From Centroberyx gerrardi (taxonomy: Eukaryota; Chordata; Actinopteri; Beryciformes; Berycidae), in contig NC_136003.1 in NCBI RefSeq assembly GCF_048128805.1, positions 19,984,840-20,048,839 of the forward strand: DNA of 64,000 nucleotides, read 5' to 3'. Position numbers and translations under genes: made by a program. Positions 35,846-46,763 of this stretch are shown piece by piece. Under the pieces are notes generated by a model. The model made no database searches, was not told the DNA's origin, and was given only the letters and a program-made list of their open reading frames with translations. How positions within the stretch are numbered: position 1 is the first letter of the stretch; each line of letters starts with the position of its first letter.

Positions 35846-36346
35846 CCTTTTCATTAGCTCATTGTTGAACTGCACATCTGACTTGACTGTGGTAAAAACA
35901 GCTGATGGCCCTTTTGGTTACTTAAAAGTGTTAATCCATGAGATTCTCGTGCAAATGTAAAGCTTTCATGAACTGAGTATGTGTTTAAGCACTTATGTCA
36001 ATCAGAGATAGAGAAAAGAATAGCAAACACTTAAGTGAAAATTAATGAAAATTAATTAATATATTAATAAAGTCACAGATTACTGGTGGTTGTATTTTTT
36101 CATTGTGAAAGTGTCTTGTCAAAGATAACTGTCAAATATAACTGCCAAGCATGTAACTAGCATTAACATAGTTTTCACTTGTTATCTGAGTGATTCATGT
36201 GAGAATCCATCAAGATTATTGAGAGCTTTGTAGCAATTGATCTCTATTTGTAGAAGTGGGGGTTTTACAGAGGAAATTGGTTTTGATGGCCTCACTCTCA
36301 GTCAAGATGTGTCAGAGACCCAAAAAGCAGAAGTATTTAGTGAGGA

Positions 36347-36374
36347 GGTTTTTGTCATGGTGTAAATCACTGTG
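36347..36374 (-). other. V recombination signal, 12-bp spacer, middle V of unit 1
   Basis: Heptamer CACAGTG (36368-36374), spacer atttacaccatg read on the minus strand, nonamer ACAAAAACC (36347-36355). Confidence 0.95.
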
Positions 36375-36831
36375 ATACGTGCTTGTTAACAGAGCTGTCC
36401 CACGTATGACAGTAATAGACTGCTGTGTCTCCCTCCTCCACAGTGTTGATGATCAAACGATAATTTGTATGAGACTGATGATTAGATGTGAATTTGGGAG
36501 AGGAGAAACCAGAGCCATATTTTACAGAGCTCCAGCTACGATGAAACATCAGTACATACTGAGGAACTCCTCCTGGAACCTGTTTATACCAGCGAATTGT
36601 ATTATCAATGCCCAGGTTACAGTCCATGGTGGCCGTCTCTCCGCTCCTCAGCGTCACAACAGGAGGCTTCTGTGTCTCCACCGTCACACCACTCACACCT
36701 GGGAAACAACAAAATGACATGGAGTCAAGAGAAACACACAGGCTGATGAATCCAACATGAGGTCAAAGCTGCAATAAGTCAGCCTCCTTACATGTTAGAG
36801 CAGTGATGAGAGTGCAGAGGATCCCCAGCAT
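36375..36831 (-). CDS. Light-chain V gene, middle V of unit 1
   Basis: The leader exon 36792-36831 (MLGILCTLITALT) is followed by a 93-bp intron and the V exon 36375-36698. The frame is open throughout. The domain has cysteines in MDCNL and VYYC, tryptophan in RWYKQVPGG, and a germline CDR3 of HTWDSSVNKH. CDR1 is two codons shorter than in the other middle V genes, so the exon is 324 rather than 330 nt. FR1 reads TVETQ where sisters have TVVTQ. The TATA-type box CCATATAAG is at 36921-36929, about 90 bp upstream of the ATG. No octamer is seen upstream. Confidence 0.93.
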
Positions 36832-38211
36832 GTTGTCAGTGTGTGGTGTAAACCTCCTTACTGTCCAGCTGAGAGATGAGCAGCACTGGAGTGTGAGGAG
36901 AGGAGAGACTGAAGAAGAAGCTTATATGGACAGAGGAGAGGAAAGGGGAGGGTCTTAGGCAAGAAACTTTATCGTTCTACAGAAAAAGTCACTGTAAGTA
37001 ATAATCTACAGTGATGGTAATATTACTGGTAAAATATTGACAGCTGACATCTACAGAAAAAAAAAAAAAAAAAAATGAAAATCACAGTAGTTTTGGTGGT
37101 GGTTGCCTAGAGGTTAGAGAAGCAGGATTGTGATTGGAAAGTGACTGGATCAAATCTCCAGACAGGTTTGGAAAATGTGGTCGAGGAAAGTGAAGATTAA
37201 CACTCTTCTCTTCCTCAGCAACTGTTGAGGAGCCATCGAGCAAAGCACTGAAGCCCCAGTGGAGCTGCTCACTGGCCAACAGAAGGAGACTGGTTGTACT
37301 GGGAAGCTCCCAGCTGTGAATGTGAGACTGTGAGAATGTGAAGCAGAGTGTTGTTGAATAAATACATAAAACAAAAAAAAACAGCCAATTTTAAACTAAA
37401 TATTTTAATTGTATTGATGCTTTTCTGACGTTAAAACATTGATGACAGAGCAGAGTGTCCAGTATCTTGTCATTGAACAACATTAAACATCATCTGGAGA
37501 AGGAGGTGGAAGAAAGATGAAGACAGTGAGGGTAGTTAATGACAATTTGATCTGATTTAATGTATATTCATGTATAAATCAACAGGGAGGCTTCAGCTTC
37601 AAAGTCACTGATATTTCCAACATATTGTAAGTTGATGTCTTTTCAAACAGTAGAACATGAATTAGAAAGTAAAAGAGAGGATGGGCAGAATGAGATGTAA
37701 TATGCTGTGCTATGCAATAAGTATTTTTGTAAGTCTATAAAAATAATAATGCTGCTTGTCAATATGTTTTGTTGTGCCTACGGTTGCATGCCTATCTTTT
37801 ACTTGTTACTCCTAACAGTTTCTCTAATGTTGTGTATCACTGTGATCCTCCTTTCACAGAATCCCATGTCTTACAATACTAGTCAGTTCAGTATCTGTTC
37901 TCCAAAATATTGATGAAAAATGGACAGTTTGATTTTGACTGAAACCTACTTGTTTATTATGAGAGGTAAAATCTGAACCAAAACTGAAGAATAATAATAA
38001 TGCTACCAACTGAAAGCACTGAGGGACTCCACCTGAACCTGTTTACACCAACAAACTCCTTCAGAAGTTAATTTCAAAACACAACAAACACATAACCAGT
38101 TGTTCAGGTAATGTGTTCATATTGCAGAGAACTTTGGTTAATGAACGGCTTCAGATTCAGTTAACTTCTGTAAGAGGATCAGAAAGCAGAAGTGAGTGCA
38201 TTTAGTGAGGA

Positions 38212-38239
38212 GGTTTTTGTCATGGTGTAAATCACTGTG
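38212..38239 (-). other. V recombination signal, 12-bp spacer, distal V of unit 1
   Basis: Nonamer 38212-38220, spacer of exactly 12 bp, heptamer CACAGTG at 38233-38239. Confidence 0.95.
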
Positions 38240-38702
38240 ATACGAACTCTTTAACAGAAGTGTCCCATGTTTCACAGTAATAGACTGCTGAGTCTCCCTC
38301 CTCCACAGTGTTGATGATTAAACGATAATCTGTTTGAGACTGATGATTAGATGTGAATTTGGGAGAGGAGAATCCAGAGCCATATTCTACAGAGCTCCAG
38401 CTATGGCGAAACCTCAGCACATACTGAGGAACTCCTCCTGGAACCTGTTTATACCATACAGCTGCATCTTTAGTAACAGTCCCCAGGTTACAGTCCATGG
38501 TGGCTGTCTCTCCTCTCCTCAGCGTCACAACAGGAGGCTTCTGTGTCACCACCGTCACACCACTCACACCTGGGAAACAACAAGATGATATGGAGTCAAG
38601 AGAAACACACAGGCTGATGAATCCAACATGAGGTCAAAGCTGCAGTAAGTCAGCCTCCTTACATGTTAGAGCAGTGATGAGAGTGCAGAGGCTCCCCAGC
38701 AT
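38240..38702 (-). CDS. Light-chain V gene, distal V of unit 1
   Basis: Leader 38663-38702 (MLGSLCTLITALT; Ser replaces Ile at residue 4), V exon 38240-38569 with intact frame, both domain cysteines and AVWYKQVPGG. Germline CDR3 is ETWDTSVKEF. The protein is almost identical to the distal V of unit 3 at 59004. The promoter is of the distal type: the minus strand reads cttataaatt with the TATA at 38807-38814, set in different flanking sequence from the middle and proximal V genes. Confidence 0.93.
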
Positions 38703-39594
38703 GTTGTCAGTGTGTGCTGAGAATGGCGTTGTATCTTGGAAAGTTGCCTTACTGCTGAGAGATTAGTAGGTTTGAAGTGTGAGGAGAGGAGATGCTGGAG
38801 GAGCAATTTATAAGATCACTGAAGGGGGAGGAGGAGCTTTGTCACCTTATCACAGGAAAACTTGTAGGAAACACAAGTGACCTCATCAAAATAGAAATCA
38901 ATAAGGTAATTCAAGGCATTACCCAAATTCTAATTATGTTCATTTGCTTTCAGATTACTTTGCCATATTTGAGGTATAAAGGTACTACAGATAAGAAAAA
39001 ATTAAAAATAAAAAGTTCAGGAAATGTTTTTCAGTTTTGCATCCAAACACTAATTTTCTTCTGTGCCACGTTTTATAAAGACACAGAGCACCTGCCACTA
39101 TTTAAATGGCCTGCTAAGTTTCTTGCTTTCACTTTAAAAGTACTTCCAGAAGTAATCCTCTAACCTTTCCCAAGTATTTGTAATCAGAATATATAATTTT
39201 TACGTAACAAAATGGAATACATTTCCTTTTATTTGTATTTAGTTTTCCATTACTTCCCAACTGTGCATGATATCAGACATTCTCAGTTGTGTAGGTCTCT
39301 CATTTTCTGTGTAAAGAATAAATTGGTGTCATCATCATTTTCCCTTTTTCTGACACAAGTAAGTCAGGACTGTGGTTATGACAAGTTTAAAAAAAAAAGA
39401 CAGTTGGTCAATTCTGGTGAAACTCCATTTGTTGGTGCTATCAGTCAGTTTGAGCAGCCCAGCTGTTGTTGGAGCCGGTGCAGACGAAGCCCGTTGACTC
39501 TCTGCCACCTTATGACTCAGCCTCCACACTGGCAGCTGGACTGCAGCGCCTCTAGAGGCAGGTGATGTGTCATCATAACACATCTGATACTCAT

Positions 39595-39988
39595 CATCTT
39601 ACTGTTCCCAGGGTCAGAACAAAGCACGGAGAAGCAGCGTTTAGTTTTTATGCTCCTCATGGCTGGAACAAACTTCCAGAAAATCTGAGGTCTGCCTCCA
39701 CTTTAGAATCTTTTAAATCAGGGCTTAAAACTTTTCTGTTCGCCAGGGCTTTTTAAGAAATTTAGGGCAACACTCATCTGCACTGTAATCTTTATTTATT
39801 TTTATCTTTTATATTTTCTTTTAAATGTGATTTTAATGCACTTTTCACTTTTCTAATCTTCTTGCACTGTCTTTTTATCTATGTCTTTATTTTTATTTTA
39901 TTTTATTTATGTAAAGTACATTGAATTGCCGTTGTGTATGAAATGTGCTATATAAATAAACTTGCCTTGCCTTGTGTCGCCTTGCCTA
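39595..39988 (+). mobile_element. L2-type LINE 3' end, between units 1 and 2
   Basis: The plus strand encodes VPRVRTKHGEAAFSFYAPHG, then WNKLPENLRS and a SGLKTFLF ending, the standard C-terminus of L2/CR1-group reverse transcriptases. It is followed by an AT-rich 3' UTR and a (CTTGC)n-like tail (aaataaacttgccttgcc). It is 5'-truncated. Corresponding copies lie at the same place upstream of the distal V genes of units 2 and 3, so it was inserted before those duplications. Confidence 0.75.
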
Positions 39989-40140
39989 GCTGTCTAGTGT
40001 TGGAAACAAGCTTTGGTTTTGCACACATGTACAGTGCAATGGATTAATGTTATTGATATGGTATTAATGCTATATATGCTTCAAATAAGCCAATATAAAT
40101 ATTAGCAATAAAAAATCTACAGATGTGTTTCCAGTCAGTT

Positions 40141-40325
40141 GCAGCCACTCATATATTAGTGAGAGCTGAGACTCAACCTCTTCATTTGCATGTAGCTATA
40201 AATAAGTAGAGGAGACCAGCAGGTGCATCCTGGGAAGGCAGAGAGGGAGGAGTAGAGAGGTGATGCTTCACTGACTGGGGATGCAAAGTCATCTGCAGTT
40301 GCTGCTCATGTTGGATGATTTTTTT
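40141..40325. promoter_or_regulatory. Octamer/E-box element 3' of C2 (copy 2), candidate enhancer
   Basis: ATTTGCAT at 40184-40191, a ctataaataa box just after it, CAGGTG at 40220-40225, and gcttcactgactggggatgc further on. It lies about 0.6 kb 3' of C2. Confidence 0.5.
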
Positions 40326-40921
40326 TAACCATTGCCAGGCTATTCCAACCAGTTTGTACCATCTGTGCATGTGTAGATTTTCACAGTGAATTTATCTCTA
40401 TTATCATATTGTAGTATACAGTGACAGTGATATATCAAATAACATAGGTATTGATGAATGGAAATATATTTTATTTCCTTATTATATTGTGAAACAAACT
40501 GTTTAGGAATGTACACAAATGTCCACATACAAATATATTACGTGTTGCATATTTGATTGGTAATTGTAACAACAGGCTAAAGGTTAATTAATTGATTAAA
40601 AAGAGATTCTAGTGCAGTCTTAATCCAAATTTGTGGTTTGGATCTAATTTATCATGAGTACCAATGAAATACAAACTTTTTTTTTTTAAATCACAATGCT
40701 TTTTATTGAATCAAACCAAACAAAATACAGCAATTGCAAAGCTAAAACAATTCTCCCACCTAACTGTAACAATATTTATTACAGGGACAGAGACACAAGT
40801 CTTACAAAATAATGTTACACATTTTTTCTGAACAGCAAGATTTCTAATGTCTAAACCTTGTAACGCCCAAACAGCACAAGCAAGAAAGAAGCAGATTTGA
40901 AATGGTAATTCTGGCAGCCTG

Positions 40922-41256
40922 CTATTCTTCAGTGCGGCAGTCTGACTTCTTGATGGTTTTCTCTGAAGCCTTGGAGCCCACAGACACTTTACATGTGTAG
41001 ACCTTATCCTTGTTCCAGTCTGACGTCTGGATGGACAGATAGCTGCTGATTTGGAAAGTCTGGCCTGGTTGCTGAACAGCGGTGCTGGTAGAGACCCCAC
41101 TGCTCACTGGACTCCCATCAGCCATCCAGGTAACATCTGCAAAACCCAAAGACGGACTGGGCAGACTGGCCAGACAGACCAGAGCGGCTTTGTTGGACTG
41201 GAGCTCATCACTGGACGGAGGGAAGACTGTCAAGACAGGAGGAGGGAGGGTGGAGC
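40922..41256 (-). CDS. Immunoglobulin light-chain constant exon, C2
   Basis: A complete 335-nt C1-set domain with a phase-1 acceptor at 41257-41258. It has the two domain cysteines, the tryptophan in DVTWMADG, and the heavy-chain-linking cysteine in KKSDCRTEE before the stop at 40922-40924. It matches C4 almost exactly, with KAALVCL here and KATLVCL in C3 and C4. The poly(A) signal AATAAA (minus strand) is at 40702-40707. The J-C intron is 0.94 kb. Confidence 0.95.
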
Positions 41257-42195
41257 CTGCAGGAGATGGAGACATTCATCAAGACAATCAGCAAAGTCAG
41301 GCATTCACTATGGAAAATAGCATGACACTTTATTATATTAATAGATTATTTGTGTTCACAATTCAAAATAATCACTTTGAAGAACTAAACCAGTTTGCAA
41401 CCAAGTGTCCAAACAAGAAATCATCACCTAAAGCATCAGCAGAGTTCATTTTCAAAATGTTATCAATCTATTTTGGAACTAAATCATTTTCAATTCATCA
41501 CTCAGTTCATTTCAGTTCTGAAATACAGAGGATTAATTCTGTAAAACTGTTATCAATTTGCAAACACAGATACTAAGTTACTTACTGTCCTTTAAAAACA
41601 CCATGATTAATTTTAATTTATTTTATGTTATCCGTCATTGTGTGAAAGTACAGTAGGTGTCACTTTTATCAAACGGTGGCTATTTCACCACTGAAGAAAA
41701 CATATTTTCATACACAGTCAACATACATAGTGATTACTTTGTCTTCTTGAAAGAGGATATAATTCAATCAGAATTTAAGAATAACTTTTAATTTTACCAA
41801 ATTAAAGCACAACTAATTATTGTTTAATTCCTTAGGTTAATTACTGTTGACAAAATATGTAATGTTGCTAAAATGGAATTGCAGTGATGAAAGCTGTTGA
41901 AATAAAACTTGTGTAAAGTAGATGAATTAACACAATCTTACACATGTTTAAATTCCACTACAATAAAAAACTGTTGAAAACTATATAGAAAACATTTCAG
42001 ATATTGTGACCCATGGCACATTTTTACTATACCTGCTTGATATCAAAGCTGATGTAAAAGCTTCAATTATCATGCACTGAACATAAGATTTAAATATTAG
42101 AAATGATTAACACATGACTTGATTATTTTCTACTAACGCACTAAAGAAATAACAGGAGAACTAGCATGTATTATGAGCAGTTAAACAGTACTCAC

Positions 42196-42229
42196 CTGTC
42201 ACAATCAGCTTGGTGCCTTGTCCGAATAC
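42196..42229 (-). CDS. Light-chain J segment, unit 2
   Basis: Codes VFGQGTKLIVT and ends acag|gtgagt, so the joint with C forms glycine (G+GC). The FGQG motif is intact. Confidence 0.95.
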
Positions 42230-42268
42230 CACAGTGATTCAGTTTGTACACATGGCCGTACAAAAACC
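42230..42268 (-). other. J recombination signal, 23-bp spacer, unit 2
   Basis: Heptamer 42230-42236, 23-bp spacer, nonamer 42260-42268; identical to unit 1. Confidence 0.95.
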
Positions 42269-42294
42269 TCCAGACTCTCACTAATGAGGGGAGT

Positions 42295-42304
42295 GGAACT
42301 GAAA
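42295..42304 (+). promoter_or_regulatory. PU.1/IRF composite element (EICE), unit 2
   Basis: GGAACTGAAA in the same position relative to the J as in the other units. Confidence 0.6.
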
Positions 42305-42689
42305 CTTCCTGTTCAGACCAATCTAACTTTCACTGTCAACATCTCATTCCCTTCATCAGTGAGCCTATATTCCAAAGCACCGCTGGACTTCAACATTGAT
42401 TCTGAAATCTCTGCTGCATCCTTTTGTTTTCATGGGAATGTTTAAAGTCCAGATGTGATCGTTGAAATCAGAGTGATGATGGTAATGATGATGCTGTCCT
42501 TGATAAGAACGTCATTCAGACAATCCAGCAAAGTTTGTTCCAAATGTTATGTGGATGGGAATATTTCACATGCTCTTGTCTCTCTAGAGGCTTTTGTTCA
42601 GCATCCTTTCTTGTTTTGTTCCAGGTTTGCTGTTTTGGCTTTGTTTGATTTTGCTCAGCATTCATAAAAGCTGTAGTGAGACTCATTGA

Positions 42690-42717
42690 GGTTTTTGTCA
42701 TGGTGTGAATCACTGTG
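42690..42717 (-). other. V recombination signal, 12-bp spacer, proximal V of unit 2
   Basis: Nonamer 42690-42698, spacer 12 bp (attcacaccatg on the minus strand), heptamer 42711-42717. Confidence 0.95.
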
Positions 42718-43173
42718 ATACAGCTTCATCAGCAGAGGAATCCCATGTCAGACAGAAATACTCAGCAGAGTCTCCTGCCTCTGCCCGCTTGATGATGAAC
42801 TGGTAATCTATACTTGATAAGCATTTAGAGTTGAATCGACTGGAGGAGAATCCTGTTCCAAAGTCAGGTGAACTGCTCCCATGAGCGAATCTCAGAACAT
42901 ACTGAGGAACCCCACCAGGAACCTGTTTATACCAACTGACATAATTTCCAGTATATCTGTCAGTGTTGCAGCTCATAATGACCTCTTGTCCTGTAGAAAC
43001 TGTCTGGACAGCAGGCGTCTGGGTCAGCACTATCACTCCTTCAACATCTGTCAACATACACAGAAAAATACATGAGTGAAAGGTTTACGGCTGAAAATAT
43101 GGCCTAGAAAAGAAATAAGAAGTAATAACTTACATGTTAGAGCAGTGATGAGAGTGCAGAGGATCCCCAGCAT
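42718..43173 (-). CDS. Light-chain V gene, proximal V of unit 2
   Basis: Leader exon 43134-43173 and V exon 42718-43047 (330 nt, open). This belongs to the second V family: FR1 reads VEGVIVLTQTPAVQTV, FR2 VSWYKQVPGG, FR3 DFGTGFSSSRF, and germline CDR3 LTWDSSADEA. An extra cysteine occurs in FR3 (NSKCLSS, where sisters have NSKSLSS). The leader and promoter (TATA-type CTTATAAGG complement at 43263-43271) are nearly the same as those of the middle V genes even though the V exons differ strongly. The V-to-J distance is about 0.45 kb. Confidence 0.93.
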
Positions 43174-44492
43174 GTTGTCAGTGTGTGGTGTAAACCTCCT
43201 TACTGTCCAGCTGAGAGATGAGCAGCACTGGAGTGTGAGGAGAGGAGAGACTGAAGAAGAAGCTTATAAGGAGACTGAGGAGAGGAGAAGGGGAGGGGGA
43301 GGAGTTTCAACACTGAACACAGTTTTCATTAATATATTAACTACATAATGTATTTAATTTCTCATTGTAACATCTAGTTATTCCATTCCAAAACCTCTCA
43401 TTTTATACCCTGTTGTCTTCATGAGAATATATCTTCATAGCTATTCAGGCTCGTATTATAATGGTCCCTTCAGTTTGTACATAATGTCTAATAAACACTA
43501 ATGTTCTATGATAGCAGGGCAGAGAATAATGCTCCCTATTGATCCCAAATCATTATTATTAATTGATGAGAAGCCCATCCTGAATCTCTGAATCTAGATG
43601 ACCTGTTGTCAGGTGAGTGACTGTGTCATTTTCATTAGCTCATTGTTGAACTGCACATCTGACTTGACTGTGGTAAAAACCTTTGAGGAGCAGCTGATCG
43701 CCCTGTTGGTTATTTTAAAGTGTTAATCGATGAGATTCTTGTGTTTCAGAGAAATCTTTGGTGATAAGTGTTCATTGCTGTGGTGTTTCTGCACTGCACT
43801 TCCCACAGATCACTTTGTAATCAAACAATGTCACCAGTACTGTGAAGTCTTTCTCCTTAAAGTTTCTGTTGATGAAGATTGAATTTCTTTATGTATCGTT
43901 CTTCTCTGTCTCTTCAGTCACGGTTCCTATCACTGCTCATGGAAACTACTGATTTCTTCCTCTGTTTATTTGATTAGTTTTTTGTTTTTTAACTGTTGTA
44001 GGTGCTGGAAGTGTGAAATGACATCAGACACCAGAGGATTTTTTTCCCAAGAAAGAAAGACCGACCTGACACCAGGTGTTCAGAACAACAAATTAAAAGG
44101 TTTCAAGGTATAGGTTTAAACTCTTTTGTGTTGTATTGATCAGTGAAAGAGAATAGCAAAGCAAATGTTTATCTTTTATAAAAATGTCAGATTATTAATT
44201 TAAGTGGGAGCAGTGAGCTAGCTACTGTGTGATTTTATTTTGTTATTTATTTTTCATTACTATACTGTCGTTTGCCAAGACACACAGTTGGCAAGCATGA
44301 AACTAGCATTAAGTTAGTTTTCACTTGTTGTCCATTGGATTCATTTGAAAATCCATCACTGAGATTCAGAGGTTTGTAGCAATTGATCTATAATTCTGCA
44401 TGTGGGGATGTTACAGAGGGAACTGGTTTTCACAGCTTCAGTCTCAGTCAAGATGTGTGAGAGTCTCAAAAAGCAGAAGTATTTAGTGATGA

Positions 44493-44520
44493 GGTTTTTG
44501 TCATGGTGTAAATCACTGTG
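44493..44520 (-). other. V recombination signal, 12-bp spacer, middle V of unit 2
   Basis: Nonamer 44493-44501 and heptamer 44514-44520, consensus. Confidence 0.95.
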
Positions 44521-44983
44521 ATACGTGCTCATTAACAGAGCCGTCCCATGTGTTACAGTAATAGACTGCTGAGTCTCCCTCCTCCACAGTGTTGATGATC
44601 AAACGATAATCTGATTTTGACTGATGATTAGATGTGAATTTGGGAGAGGAGAAACCAGAGCCATAACTCACAGAGCTCGAGCCATGGTAAAAGTAAAGTA
44701 CAAACTGAGGAACTCCTCCTGGAACCTGTTTATACCAGCAAGCAGGTTGATTAGTAACAGTCCCCAGGTTACAGTCCATGGTGGCTGTCTCTCCTCTCCT
44801 CAGCGCCACAACAGGAGGCTTCTGTGTCACCACCGTCACACCACTCACACCTGGGAAACAACAAGATGACATGGAGTCAAGAGAAACACACAGGCTGATG
44901 AATCCAACATGAGCTCAAAGCTGCAGTAAGTCAGCCTCCTTACATGTTAGAGCAGTGATGAGAGTGCAGAGGATCCCCAGCAT
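44521..44983 (-). CDS. Light-chain V gene, middle V of unit 2
   Basis: Leader 44944-44983 (MLGILCTLITALT), intron 93 bp, V exon 44521-44850, open frame. FR1 is GVTVVTQKPPVVALRRGE, FR2 starts CWYKQVPGG, so CDR1 ends in an additional cysteine just before the tryptophan (PACWYK). Germline CDR3 is NTWDGSVNEH. The TATA-type element is at 45073-45081. The extra cysteine beside Trp is unusual for a V domain and could be unpaired. Confidence 0.92.
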
Positions 44984-45607
44984 GTTGTCAGTGTGTGGTG
45001 TAAACCTCCTTACTGTCCAGCTGAGAGATGAGCAGCACTGGAGTGTGAGGAGAGGAGAGACTGAAGAAGAAGCTTATATGGACAGAGGAGAGGAAAGGGG
45101 AGGGTCTTAGGCAAGAAACTTTATCGTTCTACAGAAAAAGTCACTAGGTAATAATCTACGGTGACTTGGGGAACTTCACATTCAGGAGGTCTGAACACTG
45201 GTAATATCACGGTAAAATATTGAAAGCTGATAGCTATATAAAAAAAACAAACTGAAAATCACAGTAGTTTTGGTGGCGGTTGCCTAGAGGTTAGAGAAGC
45301 AGGACTGTGATTGGAAAGTCACTGGATCAAATCTCGTTTGGAAAGATGTGGTGGAGAAAAGTGAAGATTAACACTCTTCTCTTCCTCAGCAACTGTTGAG
45401 GAGCCATCGAGCAAAGCACTGAAGCCCCAGTGGAGCTGCTCACTGGCCAACAGAAGGAGACTGGTTGTACTGGGAAGCTCCCAGCTGTGAATGTGTGAGA
45501 CTGTGAGAATATGAAGCAGGGTGTTGCTGAATAAATACATGTAAAAAAAAAAAAAAAAAAAAACATTGAGAGAAAAGCCGGTTTACAATAAATATTTTAA
45601 TTGCATT

Positions 45608-46763
45608 TGTGACCAGGCCCAGTAGGAATACGAGATTGTCCTGTACCACCTATGGCCTAATACTCAAGAAACCAACCAAATACTTGGGCCTTACCACAAT
45701 GTTAAATTTCAAAGATTACAGACAGAGCGGGAGACGTGCATTCAGGTCACACAAAATATTTATTTGATTTGCTGTAGGGGAAGAGAAAAATGCTGCTGAG
45801 AAACTAGAAGGAAAACAGGTTAGTCCAAACAATAATCTCTTTACTACAAAGAATAAATACGGATAAAATGTTGACTGATACAGATTGTAGCAGCAAGTAT
45901 AGCTGTAAATTAAGGGAACCACCACTAGGTGGCAGAGTGAGGGTAGGGCGTGTACTGCAGGGAGATACTACAACACCAGTAAAGACACACCACGCATGCA
46001 CAATACACCACTTCAAACTTGTACACTGCAGATCCAATGAACGCAATGTGAAGATGGTAACTGCAAACTTAAAAGCACCACACCACATGCAGTGAAGACA
46101 AACTAGAACCCAGTCCACTCCCTGCAGTGCTGTCCCTCTGCTCAAGGGATAGAAAGGGATACAAATGAAGCCTCTAGCATGAGGTTATGAATGACACAGT
46201 TGGTTCATGGGCAAACATATTCTTTTTTACAGTGCATACAGTCACAGTATTCAACCATATAAAAATCCAGCACTTAAGCAGGAATTGGTTCACAAAACAG
46301 TATAACACAGACAATAACCAAATGGCTATTTGGGTAAAACAGCTTAAATGAGACAATTTATCAAATAAAAACACTAAGCAAAACAGCAGCCTGGCACTGG
46401 ATCCTGCACAAAGCCTAGGCTATGCTTTATGTGAGACAGAAGGAAACGGTGACTGGCCTATCACTGCACTGCCTGCCACAACCGTCATAGGCCGACAGCA
46501 AGGGACCAAGCCTGGATCCTCACCACACCTCATAACCACTGGGCTACAGCACAGAGCACACAGGACTCACCAAGGGAAAGGCCACCCTAGAATCTGCATC
46601 AATTGTACTGCAGGAACAAGGCGAGGTACACGCCCAACCTTTGACAGGCTCAAACAGAGGAAGACTGACTGACACACCTGTCTTTATAAAGGGGAGTGGA
46701 CCGCTCATCAGTTCCAGTGACCCAACTACTAAAGGCGGTGCCCTCCACCTAGCAGCCACCACA
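45608..46763 (-). mobile_element. LTR-like insertion in unit 2 (solo-LTR-like fossil)
   Basis: A 1.16-kb insertion starts TGTG and ends CACA and is flanked by CATT on both sides (45604-45607 and 46764-46767). Unit 1 has the empty site, a single TATT at 37412. Read on the minus strand it has TATAAA-type and AATAAA signals in the order expected of an LTR. The same insertion is in unit 3 at 57033-57848 (shorter), so it entered an ancestor of units 2 and 3. No capsid or polymerase gene is seen. Confidence 0.65.

Larger units (their letters stand above)
32109..38702 (-). other. Light-chain unit 1 (V-V-psiV-J-C)
   Basis: The order of transcription is V at 38240-38702, V at 36375-36831, truncated V at 33776-33968, J at 33251-33284 and C at 32109-32443. 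All lie on one strand, so recombination would delete the intervening DNA. This unit differs from the others by the Ty3/gypsy fossil beside its proximal V and by the lack of the LTR insertion that units 2 and 3 share. Confidence 0.9.

Noticed and set aside
39335-39583. Minus-strand 82-codon frame repeated in each inter-unit gap (also 50864 and 60100)
   Set aside because: It overlaps the sequence next to the L2 fragment and is simply copied with the unit; no protein family is apparent.
40141-40325. Octamer plus ctataaataa read as a plus-strand V promoter
   Set aside because: No leader or V exon follows on the plus strand in any of the four copies, so an enhancer reading is preferred.
45868-46095. 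Frames inside the LTR-like insertions (also 57293-57520)
   Set aside because: Short, shared only because the insertion is duplicated, and without any gag, pol or env resemblance.
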